The translations under genes and the position numbers were made by a program. DNA of 45,857 bases from NCBI GenBank assembly GCA_950295325.1, contig OX485809.1:32194144-32240000 (forward strand), in the 5' to 3' direction. The stretch's first letter is position 1. Every line of letters begins with the position of its first letter. This DNA comes from Polytrichum commune (lineage: Eukaryota; Streptophyta; Polytrichopsida; Polytrichales; Polytrichaceae). Shown here one piece after another: positions 22,306 through 32,589 of the stretch. The notes beneath the pieces were generated by a model, which was given only the letters and a program-made list of their open reading frames with translations, was not told where the DNA came from and made no database searches.

Positions 22306-23484
22306 TCACGGAAAAATAACCTGCGATCTGTTGCTGTTGTGCAGGGGGTTAGGTCCGGTGGGAACCATTCGGTCCGACTCGAAGTGGGATGACTTCCGTG
22401 GGAACCGATACTTTGCAAGAATTTCTCGAGCTGGCGATGATGATAATCCTGCTTTGGACCTACCCTCCTGCACCGACTCAAAATTAACCTTCCTCGACTT
22501 CCCTTGGCTGTCACGTTGCTGCACCAGTTTTCGTGACTTCGGTCGTTGATGCCTCCGAGCACTGACCTGTACAACAAAAATTTCTGTTGTAAATAGCTTC
22601 CTACTTGTGAAATCTGGTGCCCAATCTCGAAGGTACATGTTCCGGTAGCACACCTTCAATGAAAGTTGAGTGTTTCTGCAACCAGAAATTGGATGCACAA
22701 AAGAAACGGACCTTCAACATCTTGGACGTTTTGAGGGAAGTTCGAGAAAGTGGAGTAACGTTTACCTCGGGAATGAGATCGCTCAAATGGAGAGGCACTC
22801 GTTTGTCGACCGAAGCTCCTGAATTTCCCAAATCTTCTCTTGTGGTTATCATTCTGGCTGCCACCAATCACAAGAAAACAACAGGCTTTGAGCTACCAAG
22901 TTTCCTCCCTCCCTCCCTCCCTCTCTCCCCCCCCTCTCAACAGGATGAAGGGATGTGAAGCTCCACCCCTCCACTTTGAAGCTATGGAGACACTCACTGC
23001 TAACCCAACCCGAGCGAATTGCAAAAAGCTCAACCGCTGCCCTCACCCTAAATAAACATGGAGTGAAGTAATTCAAGCCAAAACCAACCATCCGTCATGT
23101 GGTATGAATCAATTAATGTTTGTGTGGATGCAGGGGTAGCGTGTACACCAGAAGCAGTGCAAGGTACAACAATGGCCTACCGATGGTCTCCCCACCCTGC
23201 CAATTAATTCCAATTGAACCCTCCGTGTCTTGATTTGGATCTAGAGCACCTATCTGATATGGAACTACTACAATCTGCTGCGCTCAGTAATTGGTCTAAG
23301 TCTCACATTTCTGTCCCGAATTGTCTCCTCCTCCTCTCTCCCTCTCTCTCCCCCTATTGGTTGCGATATTGGTTCCGAATTAGGAGTGCATACCTGATGG
23401 AGGCTGGAAAAGAGGCTGGCTGGGAGAGATGAGAGCGATGAGTGTGAGCAGCAACACTAATGTAAAGCTCCAGCAGACCGCCAT
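22306..23484 (-). CDS. CLE: CLE peptide hormone precursor, three exons
   Basis: Predicted secreted precursor of a CLAVATA3/ESR-related signal peptide; in this family the processed, often modified 12-13-residue peptide is perceived outside the cell by leucine-rich-repeat receptor kinases and controls stem cell and meristem fate. The model is join of minus-strand exons 23484-23394, 22857-22766 and 22566-22306, giving 147 residues. Residues 1-30 form a signal peptide: Met-Ala start, a run of Leu, Thr, Ile and Ala, then Ser-Pro-Ser-Gln. The middle is charged and variable, as is usual for CLE precursors. Residues 127-138 are RMVPTGPNPLHN, matching every conserved CLE position, followed by a nine-residue tail. 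Donors are CAG|GTATGC and GAG|GTAAAC; acceptors are GGTGGCAG and TTGTACAG; phases (1, then 0) agree and keep the frame open. CLV3 and CLE40 also have three exons. The CLE domain is near certain; the exact exon 2 boundaries are inference. Confidence 0.85.
22336..22371 (-). other. mature CLE dodecapeptide coding segment
   Basis: The 36 bases encode RMVPTGPNPLHN. Arg1, Val3, Pro4, Gly6, Pro7, Asn8, Pro9, Leu10, His11 and Asn12 are the conserved CLE positions. Pro4 and Pro7 are the usual hydroxylation sites, and the second carries arabinose in known family members. An Arg at position 1 and His-Asn at the end place it with the CLV3-like (R-type) peptides rather than the TDIF type, which starts with His. 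The residues just before it (His-Phe-Glu-Ser-Asp) are the expected cleavage region. Confidence 0.9.
22567..22765 (-). other. CLE intron 2
   Basis: 199 bases from GTAAAC to TTTTTGTTGTACAG, phase 0. A second good acceptor (TTCTGGTTGCAG, cut after about 22682) lies inside it. Using that acceptor needs a second donor; GAAG|GTGTGC would give a 22-base micro-exon that does not fit the frame, so I prefer the simple model. Confidence 0.65.
22766..22857 (-). other. CLE exon 2
   Basis: 92 bases that complete the codon split by intron 1 and add 30 more. The encoded segment is polar and charged, with no recognisable domain, as in the variable region of other CLE precursors. It stays open in the phase set by exon 1 and ends in frame at GAG|GTAAAC. 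An alternative acceptor further upstream cannot be excluded. Confidence 0.65.
22858..23393 (-). other. CLE intron 1
   Basis: 536 bases from GTATGC to GGTGGCAG. The region before the acceptor is T-rich (TTGTTTTCTTGTGATTGG). It contains two long purine tracts on the minus strand (22905-22942 and 23327-23356), seen on the plus strand as CCCT and CTCT runs. Confidence 0.7.
23394..23484 (-). other. CLE exon 1, signal peptide
   Basis: Encodes 30 residues plus one base of the next codon. The hydrophobic core runs from about residue 7 to residue 19 and is followed by a Ser-Pro-Ser-Gln-Pro stretch where signal peptidase could cut. I chose this ATG because it gives a textbook secretory leader that ends in a strong donor (CATCAG|GTATGC) in the phase needed by exon 2. 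The exon is too short to stand out as an open reading frame. Confidence 0.8.
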
Positions 23485-24875
23485 CGTCTGTATAAATTAG
23501 TAGCTTCAAGCACAAGGCTATGCAGCAAATACTAAATGATCAATGTTTGTGGTGCACTTGTTGCAGCTGTTGTCACTGTCGACTGCCTCCTAATCTTCAA
23601 AACTCTCAAAAGCCAGAAACGCCAACTTCAAAAATTCAAATTGCACCGGCGCAACTTGTACTCCTCCTCCTCCTCCTCCTCTACTCTTCTCAAGTAGCTC
23701 AGAGTGGTTATGTGTCGGTATTCGAGTGGCTCTCCAAGCGGAGTAACTACGGTAACTGTTTGATCCGAGTATTGGAAGCTACGGAGAGATCCAACTTGCA
23801 GCTGGAATCCATACCACCGCGCATAAAGCCACGAGTCTACTTGGCATCCTTGAATGGCCGCAGCAGTAGTAGTTGACTGTTTCCTCTCTGCATATTTTTC
23901 TGCTTCCCCGCAGCAGCTAGTAGATAGCCGATCGACAGCTACAGCCTGGCTATCTATGCTATGTCGATCACAAAGCTCATGGCAAGCTAACCCCGGCGGC
24001 AGCAGCTGCCAACAAGAGATTCAAGTCCACCAAGTAGCTGCCAGCCATACCTGTATGACCGTTTCCAGTCAATCCAATCAGCGCAATGCAGGAAGAAGAC
24101 CATGACACCACCTCATCATAATTTGATCCCACTCGGAGCTCCACACTTAACCACCACCATACTTTGCACTTCCCGAAACCAAAATACTAGTGTAGCATCG
24201 TCACCAAAAAACAACAACAACAACATTCCCTCCTGCTGCACATTGCCACCTCCTGAGGAGTACGAATTCACCACCGGCGCCCGGGCTGTATAATACGCGT
24301 GCACCGATCAACTAGCTCGTAGCCCCAGCTCCCTGTCAATCTCGGAGCTGCCATGAATTCATCACTACAACTGTACCAACTTACTCCCCCCCGCCAGTGA
24401 TCACCATCTAATTAGGTGCCACTTGTATCCGCCTCCTGCTGTGATTCTTCCTTGGCACTCTCCAATGAGAAAATCTTATGTAAGCAATTGGCAGTCTGAG
24501 TCTACAAGTTTGTGGGTAGGCCGCCACTCGTCCTGATCGCGCAGTGGTGTGTCAAGTTTAAAAGTGAACTTCAAGTTGTTGTTGCAACGTTTGGCGCTCT
24601 CCTGTGATGATGAATGATGCAAGGGAGGAGTGGGGACTAGTAGTGTGTCTGCTGCGGACAAGGCAATGGAGAGAAGAGGAGAGGAGAGGAGAGAAGAGAA
24701 GAGGAGAGTGGGGTGGAGTGGAGGGAAGGGAGAGTGGAGTGGAGTGGAGTGGAGTGGGGCGGCAGCAGTAGCAGCAAGCAGCAGCAGCAGCACAGGAGGA
24801 GGCTCAGAGAGAATCTTATGATGGAAGTGTTGTCCCTGGCACAGCCTCTCTTCCTCTCCTCCACCTCCACCATGA
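23485..24875 (-). promoter_or_regulatory. CLE upstream region (5' leader and promoter)
   Basis: About 1.4 kb directly upstream of the CLE start and nearly free of the repeat families found elsewhere. It is rich in simple motifs: a (CTC)n run near 23660-23685, AACAAC near 24210, a GA-rich stretch at 24660-24760 with a GTGGA repeat, and GCAGCA at 24760-24795. I see no convincing TATA box at a sensible distance. TTTATAC lies only about ten bases before the ATG and CGTATTATAC near 24290 is possible. The boundary is set by the first repeat copy at 24876, so its extent is inference. Confidence 0.4.
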
Positions 24876-25705
24876 CCAGTGACCACCCCAATGAAGCTAG
24901 TTACAGATGAGCCAGTTGATTTTGAGGAATAACCGGCTGAAGTTCACGACTTCGTCTCGGAAAGTTACGGATCGCTTTAGAGGAATCTAGGGACTATGTC
25001 TCGAATTATTGGAGAAAAACCAAACGATCATGGAAACACTAGGATCTCGACCGATTGTGCCCAAAAATCTCCGCGGACACTGCCACTGACCACCCCAATG
25101 AAGGAGAAGGACGGACCGCTAGGTACCAATGAACCGGTGGAGTTTGAGGAATAACCAGCTTAATTTCAAGGCCTCGTCTAGGAAACTTACCGGTCGCTTT
25201 AGAGGATTCTGCAGAATATAACTCAATTTATCAAAGGAAAAGTGAAAGGTCATGCATGTAACCAGTTGGACTTGGAAACACTAGGATTTTGAGCAATTAT
25301 GCCCGGAAATTCTCCCTGGACACTGCAAATGAACAACCCCATGAAGGGGGAGAACTGACCTCTAGGTACCGATGAAGTGGTGGAGTTTGAGAACAAACCG
25401 GTTGAAGTTCAAGACTTCGACTAGGAAAATCACCCATCATTTGAGAGGAATCTGTGGAATATATCTCGAATTATTAAACAGAAACTGAAAGATCACAACG
25501 CGGAACCAGTTGGACTTGGGCACACTAGTATTTTGACCGATTATGCCCAAAAATCTCCCCGGACACTGCCAGTGGCCACCCGAATGGAGAAGGAGAACCA
25601 ACTGCTAGTTACAAGATGAACCAGTGGAGTTTGAGGAATAACCTGTTGAAGTGCAAGACTTGAGGGAAAAATACTGATCATTATAGGGAATCTAGAAAAT
25701 ATATC
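24876..25705 (+). repeat. tandem array of four family A units, 243-bp period
   Basis: Units start at 24889 (with an internal deletion), 25096, 25339 and 25582 (cut off near 25705). Each is preceded by a 13-base spacer: CCAGTGACCACCC, CCACTGACCACCC, CAAATGAACAACC, CCAGTGGCCACCC. The two complete steps are exactly 243 bp (13 plus 230). All units point the same way and have diverged from one another, so the array is old. Confidence 0.8.
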
Positions 25706-25826
25706 ACATGAGAAATACACATTACCACTACAAGCATATTATTATGAGACATGGGCAACACATCTTATGTTGATGTAAATTGTCATGTGTCCCTGAAAAA
25801 TCTATGGTCGGGGACCAATGGTTTAC

Positions 25827-26044
25827 CGAATATGGACGTACCTCTCATCCATCCAACTTTGAAACTTGATTTTCTATGGATTTGTAGCTGGTTCATCTCA
25901 AATGAATGATTGGACTAGACTAATTTGGAGCCTTTAGAGCTAATTCCGGTGTCAAATCCAGTAAAGTAAAAACAATAGAGTCCAGGTTGCATCCTATGTC
26001 AAGGCTTTTATGTTAGATGAATGAGAGGTATGTTCATATGCGAA
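25827..26044. mobile_element. element C, second copy
   Basis: Left arm GAATATGGACGTACCTCTCA and right arm, reversed, CGCATATGAACATACCTCTCA. Same size as the copy at 15650. Confidence 0.6.
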
Positions 26045-26309
26045 AAATTGCCTCTTGGAGAAAGTCGAGATCCCTCGTATTGAAAGGTAAACAGACACAA
26101 GAGACCAACTCACATCTACTATGATATGGGTAGTTCATAGTTTCTTCATGAATGTTTTTTTGGGGGGTTTGGGTTGCATGCATGCTCGGGGGGGGGGGGG
26201 GGAGGGCGAACATGAACAAATGGTAAAACCATGCAATCTCCATAGTGAAAAAAGGAGACTGGATGAGGACACATAGATAAAATTGACATGATTCAATTGC
26301 TCTTCTTAA

Positions 26310-26600
26310 TCAAACACTGATACTTGAGTGGTGTGAGGTGAGGTGTGGATCTAAGTTGAGGATGAACACCAAAAATACATGTGTGTAGAAATGATTTGAT
26401 TGCCACGTGCTCAAAACTCTAGACTCGATAATCGGCCTAATCAGGGGTCCTATATATAATGTGATTATTAAAGAAGAAGAGAATCCTCACTTTGACAACA
26501 AACAAGATACCCATTCATGTGAATTTCAATGTATGATTATAACCTTGATTAGGATTTGGTAATCATTTCATATTGATTACAAATTTTACTTAGTGTGATA
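26310..26600 (+). repeat. dispersed repeat B
   Basis: GAGTGGTGTGAGGTGAGGTG, GAACACCAAAAATACATGTG and TCCTCACTTTGACAACAAAC mark it. It lies about 270 bp after element C. Confidence 0.6.
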
Positions 26601-28071
26601 GGTGGAGTGTGCTAAAGGTCGAGGGAGCTCATTCCGAGCCCTACCCAAATCCATCCCCTAGGTCACCCTCGCATTCCAATATCTTTATGCAACCTAAATC
26701 CATCTCATTGTAAGTACTGTACTTGGGATCATAGTACTTGTAAAGTTATTGATAGGAAGTGTCATTAAAAAAGTTAACACAATGGCATAAAATTTCACTT
26801 GACACTAAATGCAATATTTAGTGTAGTAAGGTTGGGCATTGATTGGACAAGTTAGTGGCTCCTTGGGGCCCACAAAGGCTAATTAGAAATGTAGTTAGTG
26901 ACACATGATGCATGAGATGGCAGATGGCATCGAAGTTAGCGGACTTGGTGTGTTGGGTTGTGAACGGATCGAGATGTATGGGGGTCCGGTTCATAAGGTT
27001 AACATGGACGATTTTGGGCCCATGTGTTGGAAATGGGGACGGATGGATTTAGCTTGTGGCAAGCATCTAGGGCTAGACTCCCCCTCTTTGAGTTGGGGCC
27101 CCACCATTATTACCAAGGGTGGGGTCTCTAGTAAAAACATGACCCACATAGGTTTGTCATTTTTTCTCATCTCAAGTAAGTCCTTCTAGACTGAGTTAGG
27201 CCTCTAGTACTAATACCAAAGTCCAATTTTCAAAAAAATAAAAAATAAAATCTATATGCTATAGTAGAAATATCCAAGTTTCAGGGGGGGGACTTAAAGA
27301 GGTGAGCGTCCAACCCTAGCTATGGCAAGCTAACTTAAGGTTAGGATGGATTGGGGAAAGGCTAGGTGTGGATGGATTAGGGCTATAAGGAACTTGCTTT
27401 GTAGTTAGGTAATGCCCTCGTCAAGACCCCCTATATGACGGCTTTGAGAAGCTACTACATTTGGTGACAATAATTGCTTACCGTATACAAGTGTAATGAT
27501 AATATATATGTACATATGACAATGTGGTTATATTTGCTAAAGCATGTATGTCATCTCTTATACGATTGGATCCTACATATAGCCTAAATCAACCAAAGGA
27601 TTGGTTCAACCACCATAATTGTCATATAATGTTAGTCCCAATGACTGTAATATCCATCTTATTAGGGTTTGTGTTTTATTCTAGGTTTTTCCAAACTCAA
27701 GGATCTTGAAGTGCTCATTAGCTCCCTTCAATTTTTCTCTCCGAATGGTGAATTTAGGTGTTATTATTACCTTAGCTTCAATGACATATGTTTTAGGGTC
27801 ATATTATTATAAGCTATATCTTATGGATGAAAAAAATTCAATAATTTTCTCATTGGAAAGTGAAAGTGGTTTTTATATGTAATAAAGGCTTCTTTTTTTC
27901 ATGATTTATATTTTGTGCATGTAGTGGAGGTATTTGTCATGTTAAACTCAAAAGCTTCTTATATGTACACGAGTATATATTTTTTTGTCTTTCATTAGTA
28001 TGTATACATGTGTTTTTCTCTATAAATCTCTTGTATATAGAGGGTTTTTTTATTTCACAGTCGCCCACATA
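26601..28071. other. no gene recognised
   Basis: Holds a G relic and G8 at 27284. The 94-codon frame at 26905-27189 has no recognisable domain. Confidence 0.35.
26793..26826. repeat. element G relic
   Basis: GACACTAAATGCAATATTTAGTGTA is the palindromic end motif of element G with one change in the centre. Confidence 0.5.
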
Positions 28072-28127
28072 CAATGAACGGGGAGAGCCAACTGCTAGTT
28101 ACAAATGATCCGGTTGAGTTTGGGAGG

Positions 28128-29660
28128 GGACCAAAAAAATAAGAATAAAGAATTTAAAAAAAATCATTCATACACACACACACACAACCAAAACCAAAAC
28201 AAAACAAACAAACAAAACTCCAGTTTGCACTGGCGTGAATGTGAGCCCGTTAGCCTTGTACCGATCATGACTAGCCATGATGCAGTAAAGGTGCTACACC
28301 TTCCTCTCATAAGGTGGGCTCTATTACATCGTATAAGGGGTGGGGGTGTCTAAGGCTAGTGACTTTAACCCAATGTTTTAGGGGAGGGGGGGGGGGATTT
28401 AGTGTTTTAGGGCAAAGTGTGCAATTGGGCTTGGGGTACGTGAGGGGCCAAAGGATATCTTTTGTATGGTTGCCCATGTATTGTGCGTATCAAAATTTTA
28501 AGGTTTGTGTGATTTGGGCATCTGAGATTCCCATGGCTTTCTAGAAGTGGTTGAATCATTTATGGTTAATGTGATCATTTGAAAGCCATTTATCCATGCA
28601 TGTGAATTTGTGTTTGGTGGTGGAGGTTTCATATTTGTTATGTTCTTTGCTAATAAATTTGTGGAGGTTGCGGACAACGCCATCATACGTAGCGATTGGG
28701 CAACTTGCTAGCCAATAGAGGGTAGAGTGGGCTATGTGTATTTGTGGGGTAAGAATGGGTTTGTCCTTATGATCTCCCTTGTTTGCCATAGTGTTTGCTT
28801 TCTAGTTCCCGGTGATTCATGTATGTGCCTAGACTTTGTGGATGGAGATTTTGTAGGTAGTCCAGTATATTTGGTGTATAATTGTTGCTATGAGGAGTTC
28901 GTCTAGATGGTGGCGTTGTGAGGATGGGTGTCTAATGTGGTTGTTGATTAAGAATATGCTATTGAGGTTATCCATAAATATATAGGTGTATAGGTGGGTG
29001 GTTTGTATGGTTTTTATGGCAATTAGGATGGCATTGAGTTATGCTTGGAGGATGTTTTGATATTTGGAAAGACTTTTTTATATTTGTATGTTGTTGTTAG
29101 GGCTATAGATTCATGATCCAACTAAGAAGCAAAATACCTTAAGTTGCATTACGGAGAATTGTGATCAACATTAGGTTAATGGGCTCACATTCGCGCTGGT
29201 ACCTAGATACGGGTGTTATTTTTCTTTTCCTGATCCAACTACATGTCCTTCTATGTTGCCATGGGAATTTTTGGTTTGGGGGGGGGGGAATATAGGATCC
29301 ATTTGTGTATATGCATTGTTGTGAGTTACACTTGAGAGAGTGGGCACGTTGATATTCATTTGGTAGGGGTATTGTGAAGATTATTCTTAAAGGCAGACTA
29401 TTATGGGTGCAATCTATGAGTGTGAGAATTTGATGTTATATGGTGTAGGGTGGGTTGGTTTTGGTGGGTGTCTATGTTGATGTGGTGGATTTTTTGTAAG
29501 ATAATTTGAAGGTCTTGTGGGATGTGTGTGTTGCATGAGGGGTTTGTTTGGTTGTGGATGTAGATTATAGATGTGAGGATACTTTTGTACATTAGTAATA
29601 CTTTGGCCATTATGGGGTGGGGTTGTAGCACATAATATGGGATGGAATAGTTGGTAATGT
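28128..29660 (-). pseudogene. 5'-truncated LINE with RNase H domain, decayed
   Basis: Minus-strand remnant of a non-LTR retrotransposon polyprotein. In order, decayed and interrupted by stops: a segment like the linker after reverse transcriptase (29400-29630); the first RNase H motif, IYTNGSYI, with the catalytic Asp now Asn (29291-29316); a stop codon where the catalytic Glu should be, just before LNAILIAI (near 29030); FMDNLNSIF for the second Asp motif (28951-28980); KV-AH then ITGN and MANKG for the last motif (28780-28840); then SDAQIT, QYMGN and a Cys-x-x-Cys (28409-28530), as in LINE C-terminal tails. The 3' end is T-rich on the minus strand. The LINE clade is not resolved. Confidence 0.7.
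29125..29230 (+). mobile_element. LINE 3'-end fragment nested in the LINE
   Basis: 106 bp flanked by a perfect 11-bp repeat, TGATCCAACTA (29114-29124 and 29231-29241). It ends in TTATTTTTCTTTTCC. The core (GATCAACATTAGG, then GGGCTCACATTC) matches the 3' end of the host LINE at 28215-28270 in reverse orientation. A variable-length target duplication and a T-rich tail fit a 5'-truncated retroposed copy or a SINE sharing the LINE tail. Confidence 0.65.
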
Positions 29661-30059
29661 GCGAGTTTCAAAAATAATATGTCGAAGGTTAAGACTTCAT
29701 GAAAACCACAAATTCTCACATAATATTTTAGAGAATATACCTCAAATTAATAAACAAATACCGAAAGATGTCAACATGTAACCAATTGGACTTTGGAAAC
29801 ACTACGACCTTGACCGATTATGCCCAAAAATCCCCTTGAACCTTGCACACGCAAGTCATTTAGGTTTCCATTGAAGAGTCCACCCCTTCGGAAAACCTTC
29901 CAAAATTGAGAGCGAAAGTGTGCTCCATGAGATTAAGTTAGAAGAAAGAGATTTAACTTAGCGCTGCTAAGGACATGGGCACTTGGCGCATGCATCAATC
30001 CTTTTATATGAGTGTGTTGCAAACCTGTGGATCCATCTTTTCGTTGTGTGATGATTCAC

Positions 30060-30335
30060 AGTCTGAGCCAGGTATGTGGGAGTTATTCAGTTACTTTTCT
30101 CTCTTCGCCCACTTCTCCCAGGATATGAAGCACACGACCGATGATGAGCAAATTCAAATCATGCTCGTAGCCATTTGTTTCATAATTTTTGGAGTTCATA
30201 TGAATATCTTATTCATTATCAAAGTGAAGATTTTTGTTTATAGGTTCCCCCCCTGCCCCTCCCAATTATGCTAATTATTGAGCCTAGAATGGCTAGCATA
30301 TTTTGACCAAGCAATCTTATTTTTTAAAACACGTA
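30060..30335 (-). repeat. dispersed repeat B
   Basis: CCACTTCTCCCAGGATATGA, CTTATTCATTATCAAAGTGA, and a C-rich stretch at 30246-30264 followed by CAATTATGCTAATTATTGAG. It points towards the plus copy at 30500. Confidence 0.6.
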
Positions 30336-30339
30336 TATG

Positions 30340-30370
30340 TTGGATGAATGAGAGGTATGCTCAGTATACG

Positions 30371-30374
<4 letters not shown>
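30340..30374 (-). repeat. single end of element C
   Basis: TTGGATGAATGAGAGGTATG, followed by CTCAGTATACGAAAA, matches the right arm of the other two copies. It runs directly into the (CT)n tract. Confidence 0.5.

Positions 30375-30423
<49 letters not shown>
30375..30423. repeat. (CT)n microsatellite
   Basis: 49 bases of uninterrupted CT. Confidence 0.95.
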
Positions 30424-30426
<3 letters not shown>

Positions 30427-30499
30427 ATGTCATGTTGAGCATTTTATCCAATGGTTGTGATGATTCCATGTAAGGTAAACGTGTTTGATCCAATCACAT

Positions 30500-30665
30500 A
30501 TTTCAATTAGTTGCCTATGTTGAGTGGTGAGTGGATCTAAGAATAGATACCAAAAAGACATGCATTTAGAATAGATTGGTCTAGATGCTCAAAATGTGTT
30601 AACCATTTTAGGTTTAATAGTTAGCTTAAATGGGAGCATGAAGGAAAACTACATGGTCATTTGAT
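30500..30665 (+). repeat. dispersed repeat B
   Basis: GAGTGGTGAGTGGATCTAAG, ATAGATACCAAAAAGACATG and TGTTAACCATTTTAGGTTTA mark it. Confidence 0.6.
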
Positions 30666-31146
30666 AGCTTCAACACTTTTGACTCAAAAAAATCATTGTA
30701 GCAACATTGGAAATTATATATTTTCATAGATTGTTGTTAAAATCTCATATCACAATCTCATACCCAAGAAATTTCTAAATTTATTGAGAATCGTTGCTAA
30801 AGATCCACCCAAATCCCACATGCAAATTATGGCCGAGTCATGAAGGGTTTAAAAAAAATTTGAAGTGTTGACAAGTTTCATTTATGTATAAGAATCTTCT
30901 TCTTCTTTTTGCCACTTATATGCGCATCTCTTGTCTAGACACTCTTTGCTCCTCTCACCACTCGTGCACTCCCCAACTTGAAACAAACTAATGAAATAAA
31001 CTCAATTTAAGTTTATCAAACTTTGCAACCTCCGAATAGAAGCAAGAGGGGTTAGTTCATCCCGAAGCTTTAGTGTTTTTTGGTTCATTGACATGGGTGT
31101 GCAAAATGATGAACGTGGGAGGTTGAGGAAGTGGGGGTTCAAGTTA

Positions 31147-31729
31147 GGGGTTGTTTACATAATGGACCATGATGTTGTCCCATATCAGATGGCGTTTTCC
31201 CATGGTCGCACTCCCATGGTGAGAATTTTGAAACAATGCAAATTGTAAAGCTTTTGGGCCCCTCACTATATGTAAACCAAACACGGACCACGAGGAGTGG
31301 CCATGCACCAAAAAATGCATGTGCTACTCTCTTTTTTAACAAATGCCCAAAAAGGGCAATTTTGAAGTTCCTCATGAGTTTTACCTTCTCCCCTTCTTTC
31401 CTCGTAACTACAATAACGTTTGCCAAAGAGAAAATAAGCAATGATCAAAGAAAATATATTAAAATGGCATTTCTCTACCATGGTTGCATGTCTTTTGTAG
31501 CGAGAGAACCCATTTTGCCTTTCTCGCCGCAAAACTTGTTGGACCATGACAGTGGCTAATGTAGGTCTGAAATTAAACCTCTTGAAGACCTCAAATTTCA
31601 TGGTAACTCTCAGAATATTTTTTCCTTGATATAAATGGACGTGGTCACGGGACGAGTTCAACAGCCAATCACATATTTTAGGGGAGGCAAGGGACGACTT
31701 CATGGTCCATGATGTAAGTTAACGGCCCC
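31147..31729. mobile_element. element F, Tourist-like MITE
   Basis: 583 bp with inverted ends of about 38 bp: GGGGTTGTTTACATAATGG and (reversed) GGGGCCGTTAACTTACATC, both running on through GGACCATGA to GTCCC. TTA precedes the left end; TTC follows the right end, probably a worn duplication. A 145-codon open frame inside has no recognisable domain. Confidence 0.7.
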
Positions 31730-32087
31730 TTCCCTTAGTCCCGACATTCGAGTGACTTTACGGTTAACTCTTCTCATGGGGAAAAAACTAAACTTGCCAA
31801 ACACTAGTTCATGTCGCATTTAGGGGTCAAAGACAAATTGGAAGACAACACAAACCCATCCTCTGTTGCAGCGGGAGTACTCTATTGCAGAACTGCATTG
31901 GCAGAAGCAAGAAATTATCTCTTCCAACATAATTGGAATTATAGGTTGCCGCAGTCACACATGTACTTGCAATATAGACTATGATAACATGGAGTTCAAT
32001 TTGTGCAAGTAGGGTGAGAGTGGCTATAATCCTCTTTGAAGAAAGTAGCATTAGGTGTACGGGTGCTCTTTGGTTCCTTTTTCCTTA

Positions 32088-32300
32088 TAATTGAGTGGCG
32101 TGTGGTGTCAGCAAGGATCCAAGAACAAACACCTTAAAAAAAAAAAAAAAAAAAACATGCGTTGAAACGGATTGGATTATGTCTTCACGTTTTGCAAAAG
32201 TACTCCACATTCCGTAGTGAGCACAATTGGAAGGACGTATATATTTAGTGACGAAACTAACAAACATGCACTCCCAAAAACCGTAAGTGAATCATGGGAG
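32088..32300 (+). repeat. dispersed repeat B with A20 tract
   Basis: ATTGAGTGGCGTGTGGTGTC, GAACAAACACC, then 20 A (32136-32155) where other copies have three to five A, then GGATTGGATTATGTC and CACAATTGGAAGGACGTATA. Confidence 0.6.
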
Positions 32301-32589
32301 GTCTGATTTTCCATCTAAATTTGGCTAACACTTTGTTGTGGATATGCTGATGCAACGCAAGTTTGGTTGTGTAAATCTAATTCGCGGAAGTTGGAGAACA
32401 TGAAAGACCAAGTGAATGAGACCCACTTTTTTACCATATGATGGTCATCATAGATGGGTTCGTGTGTTGGTTCCAATTAAATCATACCCAATAAGGATAA
32501 TAACAGTATTAATGACCAAACACACATGTAATAATAAGAGCTATAACTAAGGTTGGTGGGTCTCATGTGGCTTGCTTTCTTAATCGAGC

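Larger units (their letters stand above)
28072..29845 (+). mobile_element. family A MITE split by a LINE
   Basis: The 5' part (28072-28127) starts CAATGAACGGGGAGAGCC. The 3' part (about 29661-29845) runs from GAGTTTCAAAAATAATATG to TCCCCTTGAACCTTG. Together they make about 241 bp, the size of one element. GAGTTT occurs on both sides of the LINE, probably part of the LINE's own target duplication. CCCACATA and CACACGCA at the outer ends match only weakly. Confidence 0.65.

Noticed and set aside
22661-22682. 22-base micro-exon in CLE intron 2
   Set aside because: Has a good acceptor and a fair donor but would break the frame into the CLE exon; the direct exon 2 to exon 3 join keeps it.
23520-23876. 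118-codon plus-strand frame starting 36 bp from the CLE start
   Set aside because: Its Leu run comes from a (CTC)n repeat, no homology is recognised, and it lies in the CLE leader and promoter.
24476-24891. Minus-strand frames with Leu- and Ser-rich leaders that look like signal peptides
   Set aside because: The hydrophobic run is translated from GA, GTGGA and GCA simple repeats; two overlapping frames give similar leaders, as simple sequence does.
31266-31703. 145-codon minus-strand open frame
   Set aside because: Lies entirely inside the Tourist-like element F and ends at its inverted terminus; no recognisable protein.
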